9,637 bases of DNA, taken from Gemmatimonadota bacterium (GTDB taxonomy: Bacteria > Gemmatimonadota > Gemmatimonadetes > Gemmatimonadales > Gemmatimonadaceae). Of the stretch, positions 1 through 6,772 are shown in pieces. Each line of letters begins with the position of its first letter. Position 1 is the first letter of the stretch. The stretch covers positions 1 to 9,637 of the forward strand of contig QHUV01000110.1 of assembly GCA_003222065.1 (NCBI GenBank). The letters run 5' to 3'. A program made the position numbers and the translations under genes. The notes beneath the pieces are model-generated. The model made no database searches. It worked only from the letters and a program-made list of their open reading frames with translations, and was not told the origin of the DNA.

Positions 1-652
1 TCATCGTGTCGCGATAGAGGTGGGCGCGTCCGCCAGCGTGCAGCCGTACGTAATTCCCGGCGGCGTCGGCCCACTCGATGTCGCGGGCGGCAACGAAGTA
101 CATGCGATGGCCGCTTCGAATGAGAAAACGCTCATCGTGAGCGTGCTCGGACCGAAGCATGGCGAGTAACTCGCGGAGCGCGGGATCGAGTGACGGCGAT
201 TGGCGCGCTCCGGCGCGTGCGCGCCGTGCCGACGCGCTCTCCAGCGCTCGCTCGAGGCGCGCGCGATCGAACGGCTTGAGCAGATAATCGAGCGCCCGAA
301 CCTCGAACGCTTTCACCGCGAACTCGCCGAACGCGGTCACGAAGATGACCGCCGGAGAGGGAGCAGCATCGGCGGTCTCGGAGCCCGACTCGCGCATCGC
401 CTCGAGCGCGGCGATGACCTCGAAGCCGTCGAGCTCGGGCATCTTTACATCGAGAAAGACGATGTCAGGCTGTTCGCGCATGATCATGTCCACCGCTTCG
501 GCGCCATCGCGTGCCTCGCCGACGATCTTCAGATCATCGCGATCGTCGAGCAGCGAGCGGATGCGTTGGCGCGCCAATGGCTCGTCATCCGCGATGACGA
601 TGCGCGTCGAGCGTGGAGCGTCGTTGGGCGTCGGGCGAGATAGCTCAGTCAT
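1..652 (-). CDS. LytTR-family response regulator (3' end outside window)
   Basis: Cytoplasmic response regulator that takes phosphate from a partner kinase and then binds DNA through a LytTR domain. The minus-strand reading starts MTELSRPTPNDAPRSTRIVI and stays open for 217 codons to the window edge. The receiver domain (about residues 17-130) has the acidic pair D22-D23, phospho-acceptor D68 in VFLDVKMPELDG, the switch T106 in FVTAF, and K126 in DYLLKPF. A linker rich in Ala and Arg (about 130-170) follows. The LytTR domain begins near residue 172 (ERFLIRSGHRMYFVAARDIE, then a YVRLH stretch) and is cut after about 45 of its usual 100 residues. Its ATG lies inside the stop codon of the upstream kinase gene (ATGA overlap), so translation is probably coupled. 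This makes the kinase its very likely partner. The target genes are unknown. Family assignment is secure. Confidence 0.93.
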   Translation of the reverse strand, partial: MTELSRPTPNDAPRSTRIVIADDEPLARQRIRSLLDDRDDLKIVGEARDGAEAVDMIMREQPDIVFLDVKMPELDGFEVIAALEAMRESGSETADAAPSPAVIFVTAFGEFAVKAFEVRALDYLLKPFDRARLERALESASARRARAGARQSPSLDPALRELLAMLRSEHAHDERFLIRSGHRMYFVAARDIEWADAAGNYVRLHAGGRAHLYRDTM

Positions 653-1755
653 CCAACGGCGAGCGCGGGTATCGGCAGATCCCGGCCGGCGGCGGAACGG
701 CGCAGCGGAATCGTGATCGTGACGACGGTGCCGCCATTGTCCCCACGACAGATCGCGAACGCATGCGCGTCGCCGTAGAGTTGACGGAGACGCAGCCGCG
801 TGTTGCCCAGACCGACACCCTCGTCAGGCGCCAGGCCACCGTTTGCCGGGCGCTCGAGGCCACACCCGTCATCGCCGACGCGAAGGTGGAGCGTCTCGCC
901 CGCGTCGGTCGCCTCGATGACGATGCGGCCAGCCCCAGCGCGGCGCGCGATGCCGTGCTCGATCGCATTCTCGACGAGCGGCTGAAGAACGAAATGCGGA
1001 ACGAGCGCGGCGCGGGCGCGCGGCGTGACGCGAATCGCCACCGACAGCCGGTCTTCGTGACGCACCCGCATGATGCCGAGGTAGCGCTCGAGAAGCGCCA
1101 GCTCTTCGGCCAGTGGGATCTCATGCGTCCCCGACGTCTCGAGCGACGCGCGCAGGAGATCCGCCAGTTGCACGACCATGCGGTCCGCCGATGCCGGATC
1201 GCTGTGTACGAGCGTCGAGATGCTGTTGAGAGTATTGAAAAGAAAGTGCGGCCGGAGCTGACCCCGCAGTACTTCCAGCTGCGCTTCCGACAATCGAACG
1301 CGCAGTTCGGCGGCAAGCTGCTCGCGTTCCTGCCAGCGCCGGTAGAAGAGGATACCGTGGATGATGGCGATGACAGCCCAAAAGATCATCGACTCGATGA
1401 TGAAGTTCGACGCGAGCGCCCGGCCGAGCGTCGCGCTCGCGTCTCCGCGCATGAACCGCCAAACTTGCACGAGGAAGGCGTACTTGATCACCACCGCGAT
1501 GCTGCTGGCCACGAGCTGTATGAGGAGGTTGCCGCGCCAATGTCGCCTGTCGACTGGATAGTGCGTTGCCGTCCAGAAGAACAGCGGTGTGAATACGGCG
1601 CACGTGTACCAATCGAGCATGCGTGCCGCGAACAGTCCCCGAGTCAGATGTTGACCGGATTGGCCGAGGTAGAGAGCGCCTTGCGCGCACGAGAGGAGTC
1701 CCAGCGTCGTCCAGACGCCGAAGATGGCGATGGTGGTGAGTGTTCGTGATGACAC
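649..1755 (-). CDS. LytS-type sensor histidine kinase with four membrane helices
   Basis: Inner-membrane sensor kinase (368 aa) that autophosphorylates on His and passes phosphate to the overlapping LytTR regulator. The N-terminal third has four hydrophobic segments (about residues 6-30, 50-64, 76-98 and 117-138) and no recognisable extracytoplasmic ligand domain, so the signal is probably sensed within the membrane. A short coiled-coil-like linker (141-165) leads to the His_kinase domain with H170 in LRPHFLFNTLNSI. The ATPase part has the N box LQPLVENAIEHG (257-268, N263) and the glycine motifs GDDGCGL (294-300) and GVGLGNTRLRL (313-323). The start is GTG at 1755. No in-frame ATG lies close upstream, and no strong Shine-Dalgarno sequence is visible. 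Family is certain; stimulus and regulon cannot be read from the sequence. Confidence 0.94.
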   Translation of the reverse strand: MSSRTLTTIAIFGVWTTLGLLSCAQGALYLGQSGQHLTRGLFAARMLDWYTCAVFTPLFFWTATHYPVDRRHWRGNLLIQLVASSIAVVIKYAFLVQVWRFMRGDASATLGRALASNFIIESMIFWAVIAIIHGILFYRRWQEREQLAAELRVRLSEAQLEVLRGQLRPHFLFNTLNSISTLVHSDPASADRMVVQLADLLRASLETSGTHEIPLAEELALLERYLGIMRVRHEDRLSVAIRVTPRARAALVPHFVLQPLVENAIEHGIARRAGAGRIVIEATDAGETLHLRVGDDGCGLERPANGGLAPDEGVGLGNTRLRLRQLYGDAHAFAICRGDNGGTVVTITIPLRRSAAGRDLPIPALAVG

Positions 1756-1835
1756 GATGTCAATGTACGACCATTCTCGGCGGTCGAGGCGTCGAGCCGG
1801 GATGGTCTAGCCGTGTCACGTGACGAGCCAGCCCG

Positions 1836-1863
1836 TTGGAAGGATCGGCTGGCCGGTTATGGT
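1836..1863 (+). promoter_or_regulatory. Weak candidate sigma70-type promoter ahead of the DoxX gene
   Basis: In the 185-base divergent gap, TTGGAA (1836-1841) and TATGGT (1858-1863) are 16 bases apart, each matching the -35/-10 consensus at 4 of 6 positions. A 7-base inverted repeat, GCCAGCC (1827-1833) and GGCTGGC (1847-1853), overlaps the -35 box and the spacer and could be an operator or a chance hairpin. Nothing else in the gap is convincing for either direction. This is a pattern match only. Confidence 0.2.
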
Positions 1864-1927
1864 TAATGCGTCAGGATGCCGGTGGCGGAGGGCAAGCGAT
1901 TTGCCTGCTTCACTCCGTCCCACACCC

Positions 1928-1934
1928 GAGGTGA
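1928..1934 (+). promoter_or_regulatory. Ribosome binding site deciding the GTG start of the DoxX gene
   Basis: GAGGTGA ends 6 bases before the GTG at 1941. It is the clearest Shine-Dalgarno match in the window and fixes this start. The GTG inside the motif (1931) is in a different frame. Confidence 0.65.
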
Positions 1935-1940
1935 CAGACC

Positions 1941-2393
1941 GTGAATCTGCTCGAACCTGCCCGTCCGCGCTGGACCGACATCGCTCTCAGCGTCCTCCGC
2001 ATCGTCGCGGCACTCGTGTTCATGCAGCACGGAAGTCAAAAGCTGTTCGGCTTTCCGCCGAGTGCCGCAGCAGGCCCCGTTCCGCCGCTGGTGCTGGTGT
2101 CGCAGACTGGATTGGCGGGGATTCTCGAGTTCTTCGGCGGCCTGCTCTTTCTCTTTGGCGCGTTCACGCGGCCCGTGGCGTTCATTCTCGCTGGTGAGAT
2201 GGCGGTGGCGTACTTCCAGGTGCACGCGCCGCGCGGGCTTTTGCCCATTGTGAATCGCGGCGAGCTGGCGGTAATGCTTTGTTTTGTATTCCTGTATTTC
2301 GCCTTCGCCGGTGGGGGCGCGTGGAGTGTCGACGCGTTGCTTCGCGGCCGGTCACGTGGGCGGGCGGATTCACCGAACGTTGCTCGGGTTTAG
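1941..2393 (+). CDS. DoxX-family small integral membrane protein
   Basis: A 150-aa membrane protein of the DoxX family. Members are four-helix proteins found widely in bacteria; some are linked to thiol or oxidative stress and to quinone or sulfur metabolism, but most have no proven activity. The family signature is visible: an RIVAALVFMQHGSQKLFGF block (20-38), the second-helix motif EFFGGLLFLFGAFTRP (63-78), a Met-Ala helix AGEMAVAYF (84-92), and NRGELAVML (105-113) followed by a helix ending GGGAWSVDALL. Predicted helices lie at about 13-31, 55-74, 78-95 and 106-124. The Arg-rich tail (135-150) is probably cytoplasmic. It starts with GTG behind a good ribosome binding site. The next gene begins 50 bases downstream on the same strand, so the two may share a transcript. 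The physiological role here is unknown. Confidence 0.9.
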   Translation: MNLLEPARPRWTDIALSVLRIVAALVFMQHGSQKLFGFPPSAAAGPVPPLVLVSQTGLAGILEFFGGLLFLFGAFTRPVAFILAGEMAVAYFQVHAPRGLLPIVNRGELAVMLCFVFLYFAFAGGGAWSVDALLRGRSRGRADSPNVARV

Positions 2394-2443
2394 CAAGCGG
2401 GTCGTTCGCCGTTAGGCGCGGTTCGCGTTTTTCCCCTATCCAC

Positions 2444-3208
2444 ATGCCCATACGACCTTTTATCCTCTCCGAGACGACGTGGAAGACGGTCGATGCGACG
2501 CCATACGAGCTCGCGATCCTGCCGTGGGGTGCGTGCGAGGCCCACAATTTCCACCTGCCGTACGCGACGGACACGATTCAGGTAGTGCGAGTGGCGGCCG
2601 CGGCGGCGCAGCGCGCCTGGACGGCTGGTGCACGGGTGCTCGTTCTGCCGTCGGTGCCATTCGGCGTGCAGACGACGCAACTCGGGATCAAAGGCTGCAT
2701 CAACATGAACCCGAGCACGCAGGCAGCGTTACTCGCTGATATTGCCGGCTCACTCGATCGACAGGGAATCCTCAAGCTGTGCATCTTGAATGGCCACGGC
2801 GCGAACGACTTCCGGCAAACGATCCGCGAGCTTCAACCGAAGACGCGCGTGTTCCTGAGCACGGCTAACTGGTACAAGATCGTCGACCCGAAAGGGCACT
2901 TCGAGGATCTTGGGGACCACGCGGGCGAGCTGGAAACGAGCGTAATGATGCACCTCGCGCCCGACGCGGTTCTGCCGCTGAGTGAGGCGGGCGACGGCCG
3001 CGAGCGGCGATTCCGGATCGGCGCCTTACGAGACGGCTGGGCCTGGGCGCCCCGTGACTGGAAGCAGGTCACCGCGGACACGGGCATCGGCAACCCGAAG
3101 CGTGCGACAGCCGACAAGGGGCGCAATTATCTGGAGAGCGTAGTGCAGCAGCTGTCGCAGTACTTCATCGAGTTGGCGAAAGCGGATTTGGGGAAGTTGT
3201 ATGAATAG
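2444..3208 (+). CDS. Creatininase-family metal-dependent amide hydrolase
   Basis: A 254-aa cytoplasmic protein of the creatininase family. The family includes creatinine amidohydrolase, Fapy-pterin deformylase-like enzymes and the mycofactocin maturation peptidase MftE; all bind divalent metals and cleave C-N bonds in small molecules or peptides. The metal-site motifs are present: LPWGACEAHNFHLPYATD (26-43, with E32, H34, H37 and D43), NGHGAND (116-122, with H118), and HAGELETS (159-166, with E162 and E164). The length matches the family. The ATG at 2444 was chosen because the open frame upstream (from 2279) overlaps the DoxX gene and carries no family-like sequence. No Shine-Dalgarno sequence is visible; the leader is pyrimidine-rich. 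The substrate cannot be decided. No creatinase, sarcosine or mycofactocin genes are nearby, so I would not call it a creatininase proper. Confidence 0.9.
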   Translation: MPIRPFILSETTWKTVDATPYELAILPWGACEAHNFHLPYATDTIQVVRVAAAAAQRAWTAGARVLVLPSVPFGVQTTQLGIKGCINMNPSTQAALLADIAGSLDRQGILKLCILNGHGANDFRQTIRELQPKTRVFLSTANWYKIVDPKGHFEDLGDHAGELETSVMMHLAPDAVLPLSEAGDGRERRFRIGALRDGWAWAPRDWKQVTADTGIGNPKRATADKGRNYLESVVQQLSQYFIELAKADLGKLYE

Positions 3209-3302
3209 GCGTCGATCTCAATCACTGGATTCCTCGCGCCGCGGCTCTTACAGCGTCATCCAAACAGCCGCTGCACAGCGATGTCCACGGCCGCGTGTAA
3301 CA

Positions 3303-4673
3303 CTAGAACGAGCTCGGGAACGTCTCTGGCACTTCCCCGACCTTCACCGGCAAATGCAGCGGTGACAGCGCTCGTGTCTCATCGATGAAGATGAAGGCGT
3401 CGTAACGACCGGGGACGACCGTCGGCACGTAGTTGCCCCAGCGTTCGTGGTCGGGCTCGTAGACGACGCCGATGGCGCGATGGGCGATCGGCTCGTCGAG
3501 CGCGGCGACGCCACCGTCGACCGTACCGTCGAAGAGAAGGAGTGCGGCGCGCTGATGGTCGCTGAGCGCCTGGTGCATCACGTCTTCCCAGCTGCCGTCG
3601 CGCGCGTCAGGAACGGACATGCGCCGCATCGGCGCGCCCCACTCTTCGCCGGCGATGACGGTGCCGTGATGTGAGCCAAAGCCGACGAGGACGACGCCAT
3701 CCTGGTCGTGCGCCTGCCTAACGAGCTGACCCACGTTGACCATGCCCGCACTCGCCATGTTGGTGAAGCGGGCGTCGCCGATGTGCGTGTTGTGCTCCCA
3801 CACGATCGCCTTCGCATCCGGGTTGAACTGCTGGTGGTGCGCCATGAGGCGGTCGAGCGTGTCCACCATATGATGGTCGCGGACGTTCCACGACGCGGAG
3901 CCAGCGCGCACCATGGTGCGATAGTACAGCTCGGCGTTCTTTGCGACGAACGCGTTTTGTTCGGCGTTGAAGAACGCCTCGCGGCCGTCCTGAGCGTACT
4001 CGGGCGCGCGGCTCCTCAGCGTGCGTAACACGGACACCGCTTCGTCCTCGCACGACGTTGGCACGAGGTAGGTAGCACGAGCGTACTCCTGCTCGTCCTC
4101 GCCGTACGGCTCGAAGCATCGATAGGCGCGCTTCGCGTTCGCCGCGAGCTGTGGATCGATGTGTTCCAGATAGTCGACGACAGCGCGCATCGAATCCCAG
4201 AGTGAGTAAACGTCGAGCCCGTAAAATCCGACTCTTCGATCCTCGCTGAGACGGCGTTGATCGTTGTAGCGACGCAGCCACTCGACGAGATCGACGATCT
4301 CTTCGTTCGCCCACATCCAAGTGGGCCAGCGGTCGAAGGCATGCAACACCTCGCGAGCCGTGGCGCCGGAGCTCGGGTAACTCTTCGCGTAGCGGTTGAC
4401 GCGGTAACAGTCGGGCCAGTCGCCTTCGACGGCGACGAACGAGAACCCTTTCTCACGGATCAACCGCTTCGAGAGCTCGGCGCGCCAGGTGTAATACTCG
4501 GACGTGCCATGCGACGCCTCGCCGAGCAGGACATAGCGCGCGTCGCCGATGCGATCTATGAGTGGGTCGAGATCGCTCGCATCGTGCAACGGCTGAGCGC
4601 GTCGGCGGAGCTCGGTCGCCAACGCCCGGCTTTTGCCGCTCTCACTCGATGACTCCCTTCGTGATCCAAACAT
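3303..4673 (-). CDS. Erythromycin-esterase-family hydrolase
   Basis: A 456-aa protein of the erythromycin esterase (Ere) superfamily, in which EreA and EreB open the macrolide lactone ring; many chromosomal members have unknown substrates. Visible motifs are LLGEASHGTSEYY (49-61), R64, the VEGDWPDC block (82-89), NVRDHHM (263-269) and WEHNTHIGDAR (292-302). Candidate active-site residues are E52, H55, R64, E83, H294 and H297. From memory these correspond, at a constant offset of 9, to E43, H46, R55, E74, H285 and H288 of EreB, so the active site appears intact. There is no signal peptide, so it should be cytoplasmic. The start is ATG at 4673, preceded by a weak AGGA-like site. It converges on the creatininase-family gene and diverges from the amidohydrolase gene, so it is probably transcribed alone. 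No mobile-element genes flank it. Real macrolide hydrolysis is unproven. Confidence 0.92.
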   Translation of the reverse strand: MFGSRRESSSESGKSRALATELRRRAQPLHDASDLDPLIDRIGDARYVLLGEASHGTSEYYTWRAELSKRLIREKGFSFVAVEGDWPDCYRVNRYAKSYPSSGATAREVLHAFDRWPTWMWANEEIVDLVEWLRRYNDQRRLSEDRRVGFYGLDVYSLWDSMRAVVDYLEHIDPQLAANAKRAYRCFEPYGEDEQEYARATYLVPTSCEDEAVSVLRTLRSRAPEYAQDGREAFFNAEQNAFVAKNAELYYRTMVRAGSASWNVRDHHMVDTLDRLMAHHQQFNPDAKAIVWEHNTHIGDARFTNMASAGMVNVGQLVRQAHDQDGVVLVGFGSHHGTVIAGEEWGAPMRRMSVPDARDGSWEDVMHQALSDHQRAALLLFDGTVDGGVAALDEPIAHRAIGVVYEPDHERWGNYVPTVVPGRYDAFIFIDETRALSPLHLPVKVGEVPETFPSSF

Positions 4674-4878
4674 CGTCCTACCCGCCCAAAAGAATCACTC
4701 GTTGCCAATGCAAGTTGGAGGCACGACGGTAGACACGGCGGGCTGTCCCCGAGGCGGATGTGAGGTTTCGCCCTGACGAGCTGGACGAGGCGGGCTTCGG
4801 CGCTCATTCTCTGTGTGCCGCGCGCGACGCGGCCAGAGATTCCGAAGCCTAACGAGCCTTCATCCTCGTCACACCACG

Positions 4879-6600
4879 ATGCGCATCCTCTCTTTCGTTT
4901 TCATCGCCGCCACGACCGCCGCGTGCAGCATAAGGCCAGAACCGCAGGCCAGCCAGCAAGGCAGCGCTCAGCAATACGACATCGTCATCAGTAATGGCAA
5001 AATCGTCGACGGCACTGGTAATCCATGGTTCTATGGTGACGTCGCGATCAGCGGCGATCATATTGCTCGGCTCACGCCCGCCGGCATGCTGCACGACGCG
5101 GCCGCGAAGGAGCGCGTCGACGCGCGCGGGCTCGTCGTCGCGCCAGGAGTCATCGATATTCAGGCGCAGTCGTATGCGGAGCTTCTTTCGGGAGACAGCC
5201 GCGTCATCAGCATGATCACGCAAGGCGTGACGACGATGATCCTCGGCGAGGGGGACACGCCCGCGCCAGCGAACGAGAAGACCTTTCAGTCGGCCGCCGC
5301 AATCGCGATGGACACGTCGCTGCAGCGCGAGATGCATGGCTTCACCGGTCCGCGCGGATTCGACACGTGGCTGCGGGCGATGGAAAAGCACACGACATCG
5401 GTGAACGTCGGCTCCTTTCTCGGCGCGGGTACGGTGCGCGGCTACGCGAAGGGAATGACCGACGGGCCAGCCACCGCGGCGGAGCTCGACACGATGCGAC
5501 GCGTGGTGCGCGACGCGATGCTCGACGGCGCCTTTGGTGTCGGAAGCGCGCTCATCTACCCGCCCGGGAGCTACGCGACGACCGAGGAGCTCATCGAAGA
5601 GGCAAAGGCGATGGCGCCGGTTGGCGGCGTCTACATCACGCACATGCGCTCGGAAGGCGACAGGCTCGTCGAAGCGGTCGACGAGGCGATTCGTATCGGG
5701 AGAGATGGGGGCGTACCCGTCGAGATCTATCACCTCAAGGCAGCGGGCGTGCGCAACTGGCCCAAGGCGGCGCAGGTCGTTTCCAAAATCGATTCGGCAC
5801 GGGCTGCTGGCCAAGACGTAGCGACGGATCAGTATCCCTACGTGGCAGGGCAGAACAATCTGTCGTCGTGCATTCCGCCATGGGCACACGCGGACGGAAA
5901 GCTGCTCGACCGTCTTCGTGACGCGCCGACGCGCGCCAAGATCAAGACGGAAATGACGAGCCAACACGCGACCTTCGAGAGCCTCTGCACGGCGGCGACG
6001 CCGGCGGGCGTCGAGGTCGTCGGCTTCACCGTCGATTCGCTCAAGAAATACGAAGGGAAGCGGCTCACCGAGATCGCTCAGGCAATGCACAAGGATTGGT
6101 CGGACGCGCTCGTCGACCTAACGATCGCCGAACAGAACAAACTCGGCCAGGTCATCTTCGTCGCCTCCGACTCGAACGTCGCGATGCAGGTCCGGAAGCC
6201 ATGGATGAAGTTCGGGACCGACGCGGAGGCGTTCAATCCGGATAGCGCGAAGATCGCCACGCATCCGCGCGCCTATGGGACCTATCCGCGCATTCTCGGC
6301 CGGTTCGTTCGCGACCAGCGAATCCTGACGCTCGAGGATGCCGTACGAAAGATGACCGCTGCCGTGGCCGACCGGCTGAGCATTCGGGACCGAGGCGAGC
6401 TACGCGAGGGGATGTACGCGGATGTCATGTTGTTCGATCCGAACACGATCATCGACAAGGCCACGTACGAGAAACCGCACCAGCTATCGGTCGGCGTCAA
6501 GTACGTCTTCGTAAACGGTGTAGCGGTGGTGCGTGACGGAAAGGTGACGGGGGCGAAGCCGGGGCGCATCGTTAGGGGTCCGGGGTGGCGAGGAGAGTAG
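4879..6600 (+). CDS. Exported D-aminoacylase-like amidohydrolase (probable lipoprotein)
   Basis: A 573-aa amidohydrolase-superfamily protein resembling N-acyl-D-amino-acid deacylases. The ATG at 4879 gives a short signal peptide, MRILSFVFIAATTAAC, ending at C16, an imperfect lipobox; an earlier GTG (4813) would bury it. Order of parts: beta-sandwich start YDIVISNGKIVDGTGNPW (33-50), VVAPGVIDIQAQS (86-98), ITQGVTTMILGEG (113-125), YITHMRSEGD (252-261, H255), VEIYHLKAAG (281-290, H285), ASDSN (429-433, D431), HPRAYGTYPRILGRFVRD (462-479), and the C-terminal sandwich with DRGELREGMYADVMLFDP and FVNGVAVVRDGKVTGAKPGR. The two metal-ligand His of the usual HxH motif are replaced by Gln (Q95, Q97). 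The Gly-Asn-Cys-Gly zinc-cysteine motif reads Gly-Glu-Gly-Asp. Later His and Asp ligands are kept. No Shine-Dalgarno sequence is visible. Family fold is sure; D-aminoacylase activity is uncertain. Confidence 0.88.
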   Translation: MRILSFVFIAATTAACSIRPEPQASQQGSAQQYDIVISNGKIVDGTGNPWFYGDVAISGDHIARLTPAGMLHDAAAKERVDARGLVVAPGVIDIQAQSYAELLSGDSRVISMITQGVTTMILGEGDTPAPANEKTFQSAAAIAMDTSLQREMHGFTGPRGFDTWLRAMEKHTTSVNVGSFLGAGTVRGYAKGMTDGPATAAELDTMRRVVRDAMLDGAFGVGSALIYPPGSYATTEELIEEAKAMAPVGGVYITHMRSEGDRLVEAVDEAIRIGRDGGVPVEIYHLKAAGVRNWPKAAQVVSKIDSARAAGQDVATDQYPYVAGQNNLSSCIPPWAHADGKLLDRLRDAPTRAKIKTEMTSQHATFESLCTAATPAGVEVVGFTVDSLKKYEGKRLTEIAQAMHKDWSDALVDLTIAEQNKLGQVIFVASDSNVAMQVRKPWMKFGTDAEAFNPDSAKIATHPRAYGTYPRILGRFVRDQRILTLEDAVRKMTAAVADRLSIRDRGELREGMYADVMLFDPNTIIDKATYEKPHQLSVGVKYVFVNGVAVVRDGKVTGAKPGRIVRGPGWRGE

Positions 6601-6639
6601 CAGTCAGTTGCGTAGTTATCAGACAGAGATGTAACCGAC

Positions 6640-6772
6640 ATGACTCTGACAGCACCCGAGCAACGGACTCATTCGCTCGCACCGTCGCTCCTTTCACCAT
6701 CCGCTCTTCGTCCTCGGCATTGCCGGCAAGGCGAAGTCATTCCGCTCGCTGCGCGCGGAAGAGCGGGAGAAA
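6640..6772 (+). pseudogene. Possible lost or frameshifted 5' end of the alcohol oxidase gene
   Basis: The frame of the following oxidase gene stays open back to 6650. Its last codons before the GTG at 6773 read LGIAGKAKSFRSLRAEEREK, which looks like genuine continuation of the oxidase N-terminal region; there is no ATG, GTG or TTG in that frame between 6650 and 6773. An ATG at 6640 begins MTLTAPEQRTHSLAPSLLSP in another frame, which resembles the start of such oxidases. A shift from that frame into the oxidase frame around 6690-6710, with or without loss of codons, would join the two. This could be a real mutation or a sequencing or assembly error. The resemblance to family starts is from memory. 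Confidence 0.4.

Noticed and set aside
613..1749. A 378-codon plus-strand open frame opposite the histidine kinase
   Set aside because: It is Arg-rich without recognisable motifs, while the minus strand encodes a complete kinase with all boxes. Long antisense frames are common in GC-rich DNA.
1815..1824. Perfect 10-base palindrome GTCACGTGAC in the divergent gap
   Set aside because: About nine perfect 10-base palindromes are expected by chance in a sequence this long, and there is no second copy or promoter box to anchor it.
3209..3302. Possible bidirectional terminator between the converging creatininase-family and esterase genes
   Set aside because: I found only short, weak stems and no T-run in the 94 bases, so no terminator is called.
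3303..4673. A mobile resistance cassette around the esterase gene
   Set aside because: No integrase, transposase, att-like site or flanking repeat is visible, and base composition looks like that of its neighbours.
4849..6090. A 413-codon minus-strand open frame opposite the amidohydrolase
   Set aside because: The composition is rich in Arg, His and Asp, with no domain. The plus-strand protein is a clear family member over the same span.
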